Positions 8,884 to 18,511 are shown, counted from the stretch's first letter. The stretch is 54,504 nucleotides of DNA from an uncultured Porphyromonadaceae bacterium (GCA_947175265.1 CAMWMD010000017.1:1-54504); one strand, 5' to 3'. Made by a program: numbers and translations. Notes: generated by a model from the sequence alone, not told the origin.

Positions 8884-10224
8884 ATGAACATCTCTGAAAT
8901 TATGGCGGGCCTTGAGGCCAAGCATCCCGGTGAGAAAGAATATCTCCAGGCAGTGAAGGAAGTTCTCCTCTCAGTTGAGGAGGTGTATAACGAGCACCCC
9001 GAGTTTGAGAAGGCAAAAATCATTGAAAGAATGGTTGAGCCCGACCGTATTTTCACATTCCGTGTGACATGGGTTGACGATAAGGGTGAAGTGCAGAACA
9101 ACATAGGATATCGCGTGCAGTTTAATAATGCAATCGGCCCGTATAAGGGAGGTATCCGTTTCCATGCTTCGGTCAATCTCTCAATATTGAAATTCCTCGG
9201 TTTTGAGCAGACTTTCAAAAATGCACTCACCACTCTGCCGATGGGTGGAGGCAAAGGTGGATCTGATTTCTCACCGCGCGGCAAGAGCGATGCTGAGATC
9301 ATGAGATTCTGTCAGGCGTTCATCCTTGAATTGTGGCGTAATCTCGGTCCCGACCGTGATGTTCCAGCAGGCGATATAGGTGTAGGTGGGCGCGAGGTAG
9401 GCTATATGTACGGTATGTATAAGAAACTCGCAAGAGAGAATACCGGAACATTTACAGGCAAGGGACTCAGTTTCGGTGGATCACGTATCCGTCCGGAGGC
9501 TACAGGTTACGGCGCGCTCTATTATGTGCAGAACCTTCTCACCAAGGATATGAATACAGATCTTAAGGGGAAAACCATAGCGATTTCCGGTTTCGGAAAT
9601 GTAGCATGGGGCGCAGCCCAGAAGGCTACCGAACTTGGAGCCAAGGTTGTCACAATCTCCGGACCCGACGGATATATCTATGATCCGGAAGGACTTGACG
9701 CCGAGAAGATAGAATATATGCTTGAACTGCGTGCTACCGGTAATGATATAGTGGAACCATACGCAGAGAAATTCCCGAACTCAACTTTCTTCCCCGGAAA
9801 GAAACCTTGGGAACAGAAAGTGGATATCGCCCTTCCTTGCGCAACCCAGAACGAATTGGGTGGTGAGGATGCTAAGATGCTCATCGACAACGGTGTGATG
9901 CTCTGTGCAGAGGTTTCCAACATGGGTTGCACACCTGAGGCAATCGATGCATTCATAGCAGCGAAAGTGCCGTATGCACCCGGTAAGGCTGTAAACGCTG
10001 GTGGCGTGGCCGTTTCCGGTCTTGAAATGACTCAGGATGCCGAGCATCTCATGTGGAGCGCGGCAGAGGTTGATGCCAAACTGCATCAGATTATGGAGTC
10101 GATTCACAGCGAGTGCGTGAAATATGGCAAACAGCCTGACGGCTACATCAACTACATGAAGGGTGCGAACATCGCAGGCTTCATGAAGGTGGCAGATGCC
10201 ATGATGGGTCAGGGTGTGATCTGA
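8884..10224 (+). CDS. gdhA: Glutamate dehydrogenase, hexameric class
   Basis: This enzyme interconverts glutamate with 2-oxoglutarate and ammonium using NAD(P)H, the main ammonium-assimilation route in many Bacteroidales. The 446-residue length is that of the hexameric class. The substrate pocket motifs GPYKGGIRFH (around K88) and GGGKGGSDFSPRGKS (K124) are intact. A Rossmann segment ISGFGNVAWGAAQKA follows near residue 233. The gene is monocistronic: its own strong promoter lies at 8722-8753 and a terminator at 10289-10329. NADP preference is likely by family but cannot be fixed from motifs alone. Confidence 0.96.
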   Translation: MNISEIMAGLEAKHPGEKEYLQAVKEVLLSVEEVYNEHPEFEKAKIIERMVEPDRIFTFRVTWVDDKGEVQNNIGYRVQFNNAIGPYKGGIRFHASVNLSILKFLGFEQTFKNALTTLPMGGGKGGSDFSPRGKSDAEIMRFCQAFILELWRNLGPDRDVPAGDIGVGGREVGYMYGMYKKLARENTGTFTGKGLSFGGSRIRPEATGYGALYYVQNLLTKDMNTDLKGKTIAISGFGNVAWGAAQKATELGAKVVTISGPDGYIYDPEGLDAEKIEYMLELRATGNDIVEPYAEKFPNSTFFPGKKPWEQKVDIALPCATQNELGGEDAKMLIDNGVMLCAEVSNMGCTPEAIDAFIAAKVPYAPGKAVNAGGVAVSGLEMTQDAEHLMWSAAEVDAKLHQIMESIHSECVKYGKQPDGYINYMKGANIAGFMKVADAMMGQGVI

Positions 10225-10288
10225 TATAGAAGATTAGAATCTGAACATAGACAATAGAAATAAGAGTAATTGAAATGTTTCATCAGCA

Positions 10289-10329
10289 GAGACCGGGAGC
10301 CCGTGAGGGTGACCGGTCTCATCTTTTTT
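10289..10329 (+). terminator. gdhA intrinsic terminator
   Basis: GAGACCGG (10289-10296) pairs with CCGGTCTC (10313-10320). A T-rich tract ATCTTTTTTG follows. The position 64 bases after the gdhA stop supports a single-gene transcript. Confidence 0.85.
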
Positions 10330-10404
10330 GTAAAGAATTATACTGAAGAATGCTTAAAAAGAAATACTAAACTGTGCATAATCGGGTTATATGGATATAA
10401 AAAG

Positions 10405-10431
10405 AAATCTGCCATGGATGACGGCAGATTT
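10405..10431. other. Perfect 9-bp inverted repeat between gdhA and the DUF2007 gene
   Basis: AAATCTGCC (10405-10413) and GGCAGATTT (10423-10431) form a 9-bp stem with a 9-base loop. On the minus strand it is followed by TTTCTTTTTAT, so it could stop antisense transcripts coming from the right. On the plus strand it lies in the leader of the DUF2007 gene, 41 bases before its ATG. Its role is not determined. Confidence 0.5.
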
Positions 10432-10472
10432 AAATTGGAATAATTATAATAAGGACCTAAAATATAAATCAC

Positions 10473-10679
10473 ATGGACTCAACTCAGACCTTAGCCACCT
10501 ATTCGACATTGGCAGAAGCATATATTATAAAAGGGATGCTTGAGGCGAATGGTATTCCCGCATTAGTCAGAAACGAGAATAATCTTTATGTCCCTATCTT
10601 TGACGGAGTGTCCGTCATGGTCTTTGAAAAAGATTTTGACAAGGCGAAAAAATTGCTTGAGGAACATGGAGATATGTGA
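10473..10679 (+). CDS. Small DUF2007-family protein
   Basis: A 68-residue protein of the DUF2007 type, a small alpha/beta domain described as a putative signal-transducing protein. The pattern is typical: a Thr-rich first strand (TLATYSTLAEAYIIKGMLEANGI), then a central VPIFDGVSVMVFEKDFDKAKKLLEEH. It is soluble, with no signal peptide or membrane helix. It stands alone between the gdhA terminator and a convergent esterase-like gene ending 15 bases away. No specific function is known for this family. Confidence 0.75.
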   Translation: MDSTQTLATYSTLAEAYIIKGMLEANGIPALVRNENNLYVPIFDGVSVMVFEKDFDKAKKLLEEHGDM

Positions 10680-10693
10680 GGGGTATCAGGGAA

Positions 10694-11773
10694 TCACTCA
10701 TCAATGGATGATAGAAAAGCAGCAGTGAGTGAGACCGCCTTGCTGAAAGCTGTCTGTTGTCCTTGGTTCGTCACGAATGAATGTACCGCTCCGGGAAATA
10801 CAACAGGTTCCACCTTATTCCCAAGTGATTTTAATCTTTCTGAAAATTCACGACCCTGATCAAGAAGAATATCCCTTTCGGCATTAATGATAAATATAGT
10901 TGGGAGCCTCTTAAGAATCTCATCGTCGGCGAGAATCGGAGATATAAGGGCATTAGCTTTTGTATCGTTACTGTTATTTTGAGGGGTTGATGATAAGTAG
11001 GCCATGACGTAAGCCTCCATCAGGCGGGAATCAAGGCCGTATCCTCTTGCGAATTTTTTCCAGGAACCGATTTTTTCCGAGGAACTCTTCACTATCGGGT
11101 AATAAAGCACTAATGAACCGATAGTCTTGAAGGAATCTTCCTTTCCTGCTTCCAATAGAGAAAGAGTGCTTGCAAGGGCAAGGTTGCCACCTGCACCATC
11201 CCCTCCGACATTTAATGATGAAGCATTCCAATCTTTAAGGCGTGAGGCAGCATACTCGATTGAAGCGCGACATCTCAGAATGGCCGAGGGGAAAGGATTC
11301 TCCGGAGCCAGAGGATAATCGACAGAAAGCACAATGGCCTTCCCTGTCTTAGCCAGTGATTCACAAAATGAAGAGGAAGAGGAGATGCCTCCGGCACACC
11401 AACCGCCACCGTGAAAATATATCAGTAAAGGGAGGGGCGTTGTGTTGTCTTTAAGCGTGTAGAGGAGCATCCTTATTCCATAGGTGTCGCCTGAGCCGTT
11501 GATTTCTTCAATCTTTACGGAATCAGAAGAGGGAATGATTGCATTTTTATTGCCTCTGAATTTCTCAAGTTCGCTCAATCTGCCGCGAATTGCATGGTAG
11601 ATGGCATCCGCCTGACGATCCTGAAAACCATCAGGCATTGAGTCGATGAAGTCGTCAGCCTCAATCAACATTGCAGCGGCCTCTTCTTCCGAGGGATAAA
11701 AATTTTTGTGTAGTTGTGCAGATCCGGTAAGGAGAGCCAACGACGCTAATACGGAAAATACAACTTTCTTCAT
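10694..11773 (-). CDS. Secreted HSL-type alpha/beta hydrolase lacking the catalytic serine
   Basis: A 359-residue alpha/beta hydrolase of the hormone-sensitive-lipase/acetyl-esterase type with an N-terminal signal peptide (MKKVVFSVLASLALLTGSA). The oxyanion-hole motif HGGGW is present, and so are the late acid segment (AERDILLDQG) and the histidine segment (FPGAVHSFV). The nucleophile motif, normally GDSAGG, reads GDGAGG at 191-196: Gly193 (codon GGT) replaces Ser. It is therefore either a pseudo-enzyme or uses another residue. Its ATG overlaps the ABC-F stop (ATGA, 4-base overlap), implying translational coupling with a cytosolic translation factor, which is an odd partner for a secreted protein. 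Confidence 0.82.
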   Translation of the reverse strand: MKKVVFSVLASLALLTGSAQLHKNFYPSEEEAAAMLIEADDFIDSMPDGFQDRQADAIYHAIRGRLSELEKFRGNKNAIIPSSDSVKIEEINGSGDTYGIRMLLYTLKDNTTPLPLLIYFHGGGWCAGGISSSSSFCESLAKTGKAIVLSVDYPLAPENPFPSAILRCRASIEYAASRLKDWNASSLNVGGDGAGGNLALASTLSLLEAGKEDSFKTIGSLVLYYPIVKSSSEKIGSWKKFARGYGLDSRLMEAYVMAYLSSTPQNNSNDTKANALISPILADDEILKRLPTIFIINAERDILLDQGREFSERLKSLGNKVEPVVFPGAVHSFVTNQGQQTAFSKAVSLTAAFLSSIDE

Positions 11774-13569
11774 GCTTCTTCTTTCTCCATTAATTCAAGA
11801 ATACGAAATTCAGCCTCATCAATTTCGTTAATGAGAGTCTCTATTCTTTTTCCGGCATCTGTGATCTCCTCGACCGACATTGTGCCCGAAGACATTTTTT
11901 CCTGAAGATCGTTTTTCTCTTTCTCATGATTCTCTACAAGAGAGGAAAGAGTCTCAAGTTCCTTCTTTTCTTTAAAAGAGAGTTTCTGTTTTCTCTCCTG
12001 TCTTGGCTTTGCGGGAGTATCCTTTACTGCGCCGCTTTTCCTTTCGTTTTCAAGTGCCTTAAGTTCCTTTTGTTCCTCCTGCACACAGTGCCGGTAAGTG
12101 GAATAGTCGCCGGGGAAATCTTTAATCACACCGTTACCCTTGAACACGAAAAGATGATCAACAATTCTGTCGAGGAAGAACCGGTCGTGGCTCACCACAA
12201 TCACACATCCCTTGAAATTGGCGAGGTAATCCTCAAGCACCGTCAATGTGAGGATGTCGAGGTCGTTTGTAGGCTCGTCAAGAATCAGGAAATTAGGATT
12301 TTTCATGAGGACCGTGGCAAGATATAACCTTCTTCTCTCGCCTCCGCTCAACTTATAGATATATTTCTGTTGGGTCTCAGGCGTAAAGAGAAACCTTGAC
12401 AGAAATTGCGATGCTGAAAGTCTGGTCTTATCGTCAATCCTAACTTCTTCAGCGATTTCACGCACAGCGTCAATTACCTTCTTCTTCTCATCGAAACCTG
12501 TCATCCCTTCCTGACTGTAATACCCCCATTTCACGGTCTGTCCTATATCAAAAGATCCGGAGTCGGGAGTAAGAGCACCCAGCAGAAGTTTTATGAAAGA
12601 AGATTTTCCGGCTCCGTTATCACCTACGATTCCCACTTTCTCATATCTGGAGAAAACATAATTCCATTTGTCGAGAATGCGGATATCCCCGAAAGATTTG
12701 CTTACATCTTTAGCCTCAAAAATCTTTGATCCAATGTAAGAGGCATTTTGCCCGAGATTTAGTTCACGGGAAGATAGGTTGATTTTACTTTTAGCCTCAA
12801 GTTGGTGGAAGTTGTCAATTCTGTATTTAGCCTTAGAGCCACGGGCCTGGGGCTGGCGTCTCATCCAGTCAAGTTCCGTGCGGAGCAGATTTTTGACCTT
12901 TGAGAGTTCGGCATTCATCGCATCATATCGTTCCTGCCTTTTCTCGAGGTAGTAGTCATAATTTCCCTGATAAGAAAATATCTCCTCTCTGTCGATTTCA
13001 ATGATCTTATTGCATACCTTGTCAAGGAAATATCTGTCGTGAGTAACCATCAAGAGAGTGATACGTTGACGGGAAAGATAGTTTTCCAACCACTCAACCA
13101 TTTCAATGTCGAGGTGGTTCGTGGGCTCATCAAGAATGAGGAGATCGGGTTCGGAAAGGAGCACCTTAGCGAGAGCGACCCTTTTGGCCTGACCTCCCGA
13201 CAAGGTGCCCATTTTCCGGTTCACATCAGTTATCCGGAATTGGTAAAGCAATTGTTTCGCCCTGTCAGGACCGGAAAAATCATCTTGGCGCGTCTGTTCA
13301 GGGGTAGCGTAAGAAATTGCTGTCTCATCCGGGTCAAATGGTGGAAGTTGAGGAAGATAACCTACCCGCAAATCATTACGGAACACGACATTCCCGGAAT
13401 CGAAGTCCTCATTTCCGGCAATAATATTCAGGAATGTAGTTTTTCCAGCTCCGTTGGCTGCAATGAGTCCTATTTTGTCGCCCTCATAAATACCGAGAGT
13501 GACGTCGTTGAAAAGGATACGGTCGCCGAAGGATTTCGTCAGTTTTTCAATTTGCAGGTAACTTACCAT
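11770..13569 (-). CDS. ABC-F family ATPase, Uup-like
   Basis: A 599-residue soluble protein with two ABC ATPase domains and no membrane segment, so a ribosome-associated ABC-F translation factor rather than a transporter. The first Walker A is AANGAGKT (37-44) with signature LSGGQAKRVALAK. The second is GDNGAGKSS with LSGGERRRLYLA. Both Walker B/H-switch segments ([18 protein letters not shown]) are intact. A linker rich in Arg and Gln separates the domains. The last ~90 residues form a charged coiled coil typical of the Uup C-terminal domain. It lies 21 bases after ridA and overlaps the next gene by 4 bases. Confidence 0.88.
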   Translation of the reverse strand: MVSYLQIEKLTKSFGDRILFNDVTLGIYEGDKIGLIAANGAGKTTFLNIIAGNEDFDSGNVVFRNDLRVGYLPQLPPFDPDETAISYATPEQTRQDDFSGPDRAKQLLYQFRITDVNRKMGTLSGGQAKRVALAKVLLSEPDLLILDEPTNHLDIEMVEWLENYLSRQRITLLMVTHDRYFLDKVCNKIIEIDREEIFSYQGNYDYYLEKRQERYDAMNAELSKVKNLLRTELDWMRRQPQARGSKAKYRIDNFHQLEAKSKINLSSRELNLGQNASYIGSKIFEAKDVSKSFGDIRILDKWNYVFSRYEKVGIVGDNGAGKSSFIKLLLGALTPDSGSFDIGQTVKWGYYSQEGMTGFDEKKKVIDAVREIAEEVRIDDKTRLSASQFLSRFLFTPETQQKYIYKLSGGERRRLYLATVLMKNPNFLILDEPTNDLDILTLTVLEDYLANFKGCVIVVSHDRFFLDRIVDHLFVFKGNGVIKDFPGDYSTYRHCVQEEQKELKALENERKSGAVKDTPAKPRQERKQKLSFKEKKELETLSSLVENHEKEKNDLQEKMSSGTMSVEEITDAGKRIETLINEIDEAEFRILELMEKEEA

Positions 13570-13590
13570 AAAATATAAGTATTAAAAAGA

Positions 13591-13968
13591 TTAGAGAGCA
13601 GCGACTACTTCTATTTCAACGAGAGCCTTTTTAGGAAGTTCCTTTACGGCAAAAGCAGCGCGTGCAGGGAAAGGGGAATTGAAGAACTCGGCATAAACCT
13701 CATTCATGGCGGAGAAGAGTTCCATGTCTGCAAGGTATACCGTAGATTTCAATACGTTATCAAGCGAAGCACCCGCCTCGGCGAGAATCGCTTGAATATT
13801 CTTGATGCTCTGTTTCGTCTGGGCCTTAATATCAGAAGGCTTTTCCCCTGTAGCGGCATCGATGGGGAGTTGACCGGAAACGAAGATAAGATTTCCGGCT
13901 TTGATGGCCTGACTGTAGGGGCCGATAGCGGCGGGAGCCTCAGGAGAGTGAATGCAAGATTTAGCCAT
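13591..13968 (-). CDS. ridA: RidA family enamine/imine deaminase
   Basis: A 125-residue RidA/YjgF/UK114 protein. These trimeric enzymes hydrolyse reactive 2-aminoacrylate-type enamines and imines made by PLP enzymes, protecting other PLP enzymes. Visible: the N-terminal AIGPYSQAI segment, FVSGQLPID, STVYLADM, and the C-terminal FPARAAFAVKELPKKALVEIE, which contains the conserved Arg. The length is standard. It precedes the Uup-like gene by 21 bases on the same strand and starts about 30 bases downstream of the tRNA-Thr terminator-like hairpin. Confidence 0.93.
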   Translation of the reverse strand: MAKSCIHSPEAPAAIGPYSQAIKAGNLIFVSGQLPIDAATGEKPSDIKAQTKQSIKNIQAILAEAGASLDNVLKSTVYLADMELFSAMNEVYAEFFNSPFPARAAFAVKELPKKALVEIEVVAAL

Positions 13969-13998
13969 AATTTTTCAATGAATTAATGTTAACAGAAA

Positions 13999-14022
13999 GA
14001 GGAAGATGTTTCCATCTTCCTC
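13999..14022 (-). terminator. Hairpin downstream of tRNA-Thr
   Basis: GAGGAAGATG (13999-14008) and CATCTTCCTC (14013-14022) form a perfect 10-bp stem with a four-base loop, 4 bases past the tRNA 3' end on the minus strand. The following tract (TTTCTGTT) is only moderately T-rich, so it may act as a processing signal or a weak terminator. Confidence 0.6.
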
Positions 14023-14026
14023 CATG

Positions 14027-14099
14027 AGCCGCGACCGGGGCTCGAACCCGGGACCTTTTCGTTACGAATGAAATGCTCTACCAACTGAGCTATTGCGGC
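14027..14099 (-). tRNA. tRNA-Thr (anticodon CGT)
   Basis: Read on the minus strand, the 73-base cloverleaf starts GCCGCAA, has the D arm GCTC-AGTTGGTA-GAGC, anticodon loop TTCGTAA (CGT, decoding ACG), and a T arm CCGGG-TTCGAGC-CCCGG. The discriminator base is T and no CCA is encoded. Two A-C oppositions are visible, at 6-67 in the acceptor and 31-39 at the top of the anticodon stem; they weaken but do not break the fold. Confidence 0.9.
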
Positions 14100-14301
14100 T
14101 AATCAAGCCTTTGACTTGGCTGAACTTTTATTTACTGCAAAGTTAATCATTTTTTTTAGAATACCGATAATATTCTTGTAAAAAAATGATAAATCTCGGG
14201 AAATTCTCTTTTAATTATCCGGGATTCATTTGCTAAATAATAGAATCCGAGTTTGTTATATTGGTGGCTCTAAGTGTAGGCTTATATCCTAAAGTGTAGG
14301 T

Positions 14302-15585
14302 TTACTGTTTTATCCAGTTGAATCCTATACGGAGTTTGGTTGTGTTGAGCAGTGACTGTGTCACAGTCTCTTGCAACTTGGGCAAATCTTCCAGTAGAGG
14401 AGCAATACCTGGGTTCTGCTTAAGTTGGGCTACTAATGCTTTCACTGCCTCATCATTCTGAAGGAATGAGTCGATTATGGTATTTAAAAGGGTGAGTGAT
14501 TCCTCTGTGTCAATATAAATCTCCAAGTGATTATCTATGACTGTATACTTGAGAGGGATACCGGTGGATAGAAGCGGGAGTATTTCTCCCATTACCCCTT
14601 TTATCATTGCAACCGATAGGGGGGAAGACAGTATTCCGGAATTTGAAGTGCCCGATGAGACGCGTGAGTTTCCTGAAGGGAAAAGACCTTTATCGTTAAG
14701 GTCCACATCTTCCGGGGCGGTTCCTCCCGATGTATTTTCAATGATAAATCCAAATAAGGAAAGTGGATTGACGTAAAGTTTTAAAACGTCAGAACCCGAA
14801 AGAGTATATTGCAATCCGTTTGGTTGAGTCTGTGCCAAATGAGCGGCACCACCGACTGTGGAGATATACGTGAAAAGTATATTTCCATCGGCCTTGAAAG
14901 TTGTGGCTTGTACTATCTGCTCCAAAGCCTGGCTAAGTGACATGTAGGCCGTATTGTCATAGACCGGAATTATGGGAAGCACGGTGAGGGATTCGAGAAG
15001 AGGGGAGAGGTCGATATCAATGCCCGCTATCGGATCTATTTCCCAATCAACATAGAACGGAAGAGAGGTGATTCCGGAGGCAGCATCTTCCTTTATGGGA
15101 GCCGGTTTCCAGACAATATCAGATAAAGGATGATTTTTAAGGACAGGATCAACTATAGAAATCATAAGACGATCTGAACTTATCTCTCCATAAAAAGAAT
15201 ATGAGCAGAAATTGTTCTCATCCTTACCGGAGAAAGAATAGACGCCATCCTTTTCAGTGAGAGGCACTTCCCAAACGGTTTCCGGAGAACCCGGTATAAT
15301 GCCCGGACAGGGTAATTCTCCGGAGAGGCCCAAGGCACTAAGTTGAGACATGTCGAAAATGGAGAATGAGGAAATCTCCGCCCTATCGCCGACACGTTTT
15401 ACAGACACGGTTTTACCCGGCATCTCCACGCCGTTATATAAAATTTCAAGACCGTTTGAAGAATTAAAGATTTTCTCAGTGAAATTTAATTCAGGAGTCT
15501 CCTTATCGTCGCTGCATCCTGAAGCGAAAAGAAGCATACCCATTGATATAAGGGATAAATATTGTCTCATATTCAAATAATTCAT
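14302..15585 (-). CDS. Bacteroidales lipoprotein of unknown function (possibly DUF4925-like)
   Basis: A predicted lipoprotein: MNYLNMRQYLSLISMGMLLFASGC gives a short basic N-region, a hydrophobic core and a lipobox with Cys. I chose ATG at 15585 (15570 is nearly as good) because a frame extending further upstream would run into the terminator at 15641-15686. The mature part has a beta-rich N-terminal region (LEILYNGVEMPGKTVSVKRVGDRAEI) reminiscent of DUF4925 lipoproteins, then a longer, mainly helical C-terminal half ending KLRIGFNWIKQ. No enzymatic motif is visible. It is monocistronic. The family name is a low-confidence recollection; the lipoprotein call is strong. Confidence 0.65.
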   Translation of the reverse strand: MNYLNMRQYLSLISMGMLLFASGCSDDKETPELNFTEKIFNSSNGLEILYNGVEMPGKTVSVKRVGDRAEISSFSIFDMSQLSALGLSGELPCPGIIPGSPETVWEVPLTEKDGVYSFSGKDENNFCSYSFYGEISSDRLMISIVDPVLKNHPLSDIVWKPAPIKEDAASGITSLPFYVDWEIDPIAGIDIDLSPLLESLTVLPIIPVYDNTAYMSLSQALEQIVQATTFKADGNILFTYISTVGGAAHLAQTQPNGLQYTLSGSDVLKLYVNPLSLFGFIIENTSGGTAPEDVDLNDKGLFPSGNSRVSSGTSNSGILSSPLSVAMIKGVMGEILPLLSTGIPLKYTVIDNHLEIYIDTEESLTLLNTIIDSFLQNDEAVKALVAQLKQNPGIAPLLEDLPKLQETVTQSLLNTTKLRIGFNWIKQ

Positions 15586-15640
15586 AGTGGGATATTTATC
15601 CTTAAAACAAAAAGACAGGCAGAGGAGTTGATGAATAACC

Positions 15641-15686
15641 AAAAAAATAGGGAAATATTTTCCAAAAACCGGAAAACATTTCCCTA
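15641..15686 (-). terminator. Strong intrinsic terminator after the ABC-F/Dabb operon
   Basis: The arms TAGGGAAATATTTTCC (15648-15663) and GGAAAACATTTCCCTA (15671-15686) pair over 16 positions with one mismatch around a 7-base loop. On the minus strand the stem is followed by seven T (complement of 15641-15647). It begins 25 bases after the Dabb stop. Confidence 0.88.
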
Positions 15687-15711
15687 AAACATTCAAACGT
15701 AAATGTATAAT

Positions 15712-16005
15712 TTAATACACGTAGTCAACACACGCCCTACTTTCTTTGTAAGGCGCAATTATCTGAACTGCGGCCACATGGGCAGGATGCGCAGAATATT
15801 TGGCTACATCTTCAAGAGAGGCGGCTGTAGCGGTGAGCACGAGATCCCAACTTTCAGCAGGATTAACGTTCAAACCGACCTCTATTGAAAAGAGTTCTTC
15901 AATTTGTTCGGGCAATTTCCTCAAAGCCTCGGCAAATTTTTCAGCGACTTCTTTCCTCTCTTCATCAGTACCTTTGAATCTAAAGGTCACAATATGTTTA
16001 ATCAT
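15712..16005 (-). CDS. Dabb (stress-responsive A/B barrel) domain protein
   Basis: A 97-residue dimeric ferredoxin-like alpha/beta barrel. The family hallmarks are visible: MIKHIVTFRFK at the N-terminus, a helix of charged residues (ERKEVAEKFAEALRKL), SIEVGLNV, DLVLTATAASLEDVAKYSAHPAHVA and the final strand CVDYVY. No catalytic residue can be assigned; members range from stress-induced proteins to small cyclases and demethylases. It lies 26 bases after the second ABC-F gene and is followed by a strong terminator, so the two form a two-gene operon. Confidence 0.88.
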   Translation of the reverse strand: MIKHIVTFRFKGTDEERKEVAEKFAEALRKLPEQIEELFSIEVGLNVNPAESWDLVLTATAASLEDVAKYSAHPAHVAAVQIIAPYKESRACVDYVY

Positions 16006-16031
16006 AAAAATTAGAATTATAAGGTAAGGAA

Positions 16032-17678
<1,647 letters not shown>

Positions 17679-17687
17679 TTAACTTTG

Positions 17688-17719
17688 CAAAGTTACTTTT
17701 TTTTCATCAAACAGGCAAA
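17688..17719 (-). promoter_or_regulatory. Promoter of the ABC-F/Dabb operon
   Basis: On the minus strand: TTTG (complement of 17716-17719), a 20-base spacer, then TAACTTTG (complement of 17688-17695). Both boxes are perfect. Transcription should start near 17681, leaving a leader of about 36 bases. The -7 box is one half of a 16-bp palindrome at 17680-17695. Confidence 0.85.
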
Positions 17720-17732
17720 TGTAATTATAAAG

Positions 17733-17765
17733 TAAAAGAGGGATGTACCTTACGGCAACCCCTCT
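17733..17765 (-). terminator. Terminator downstream of the flavodoxin gene
   Basis: AGAGGG (17737-17742) pairs with CCCTCT (17760-17765), with further inner pairing across a GTAAGG-type loop. On the minus strand the stem is followed by TTTTAC. It lies 67 bases past the flavodoxin stop. Confidence 0.65.
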
Positions 17766-17831
17766 AAACTGAATTACTAATGAATCTTTATCTGTTTTTT
17801 AGTGTCTTCCGAATAATTTCATAGATGAGAG

Positions 17832-18365
17832 TCAATACTTGGAAGTTGAAGGCTTGGACATCTCTTCCACAGCCTTTTCAATCTCCGAATCGCAAGAATC
17901 CACTTCAGAGTCTTTTATCACAACTTCCGGCATAACCCAGACTTTGTGAATGAAATTTCTCAATTCATTGACAACGCTATCGGCGCCATCACCGGAATGG
18001 AGCACTACGGGCACCATGCGTTTTTCGGAAAAATCATAGTCGTCAAGGAATGTGAATACACCCTGAGGGAGAGAATTCCACCAGTTAGGAACAATCAGGA
18101 AAATATCCTTCACGTCTTTCATTCCGCTATATTTTCCTACAAGTTCAGGACGCGCATGAAGGTTTTTCTCTGATTTGGTGGCAAGTTCGAAATTCGCGGG
18201 GTCAGAAGGATATTCTTCTGTCGGGACGATTGCAAATGTATCGAATTTTACACCTTTTTCAGTGAGTTTCTTACCTAATTTAGCAGCAACCTTAGCAGTC
18301 GCAGCCGAGTCTTCCTTACCTTTTATGGCAAAGTAAGCAATGAGAAATGGTTCTCTGTCTTTCAT
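17832..18365 (-). CDS. Flavodoxin-like FMN protein
   Basis: A 177-residue flavodoxin-fold protein expected to carry FMN and move electrons or reduce small substrates in the cytosol. The N-terminal strand LIAYFAIKG and the middle segment FLIVPNWWNSLPQGVFTFLDDYDF match the flavodoxin_4-type family in which the NWW motif stacks on the flavin. A late VPVVLHSGDGADSVVNELRNF fits the third flavin-contact region. The acidic C-terminal tail (DSEVDSCDSEIEKAVEEM) is helical. It appears monocistronic, with its own terminator and a 110-base gap to capA, where I could not find a consensus promoter. Confidence 0.82.
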   Translation of the reverse strand: MKDREPFLIAYFAIKGKEDSAATAKVAAKLGKKLTEKGVKFDTFAIVPTEEYPSDPANFELATKSEKNLHARPELVGKYSGMKDVKDIFLIVPNWWNSLPQGVFTFLDDYDFSEKRMVPVVLHSGDGADSVVNELRNFIHKVWVMPEVVIKDSEVDSCDSEIEKAVEEMSKPSTSKY

Positions 18366-18420
18366 AATAACTGTATAATTAAGTTTACTTTTATAACGTC
18401 TGCGATGTGAGTAGGGTTCA

Positions 18421-18454
18421 AAAAAAGTTCCACCATAGTTATGGCAGAACTTTA
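18421..18454 (-). terminator. Terminator of the GT5-DUF4270-CapA operon
   Basis: AAAGTTC (18425-18431) pairs with GAACTTT (18448-18454), with inner CCA/TGG pairing. On the minus strand a run of T follows (complement of 18421-18427). It begins 20 bases past the capA stop codon. Confidence 0.75.
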
Positions 18455-18472
18455 TTAATCTTGATAATCAAT

Positions 18473-18511
18473 TTCTATTTACTCTCGGGACTTCTATTTA
18501 CTCTCGGGACT
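18473..18511. repeat. 19-bp tandem duplication across the capA stop codon
   Basis: Two adjacent copies of a 19-bp unit (TTCTATTTACTCTCGGGAC, 18473-18491 and 18492-18510) are identical. Because 19 is not a multiple of 3, the two copies are read in different frames: the first-translated copy as VPRVNR, the second as SPESK followed by TAG. Confidence 0.9.

Noticed and set aside
14270..14310. Imperfect direct repeat CTAAGTGTAGGCTT / CTAAAGTGTAGGTTT downstream of the lipoprotein gene
   Set aside because: Only two short imperfect copies with no palindrome or T run. No function can be supported.
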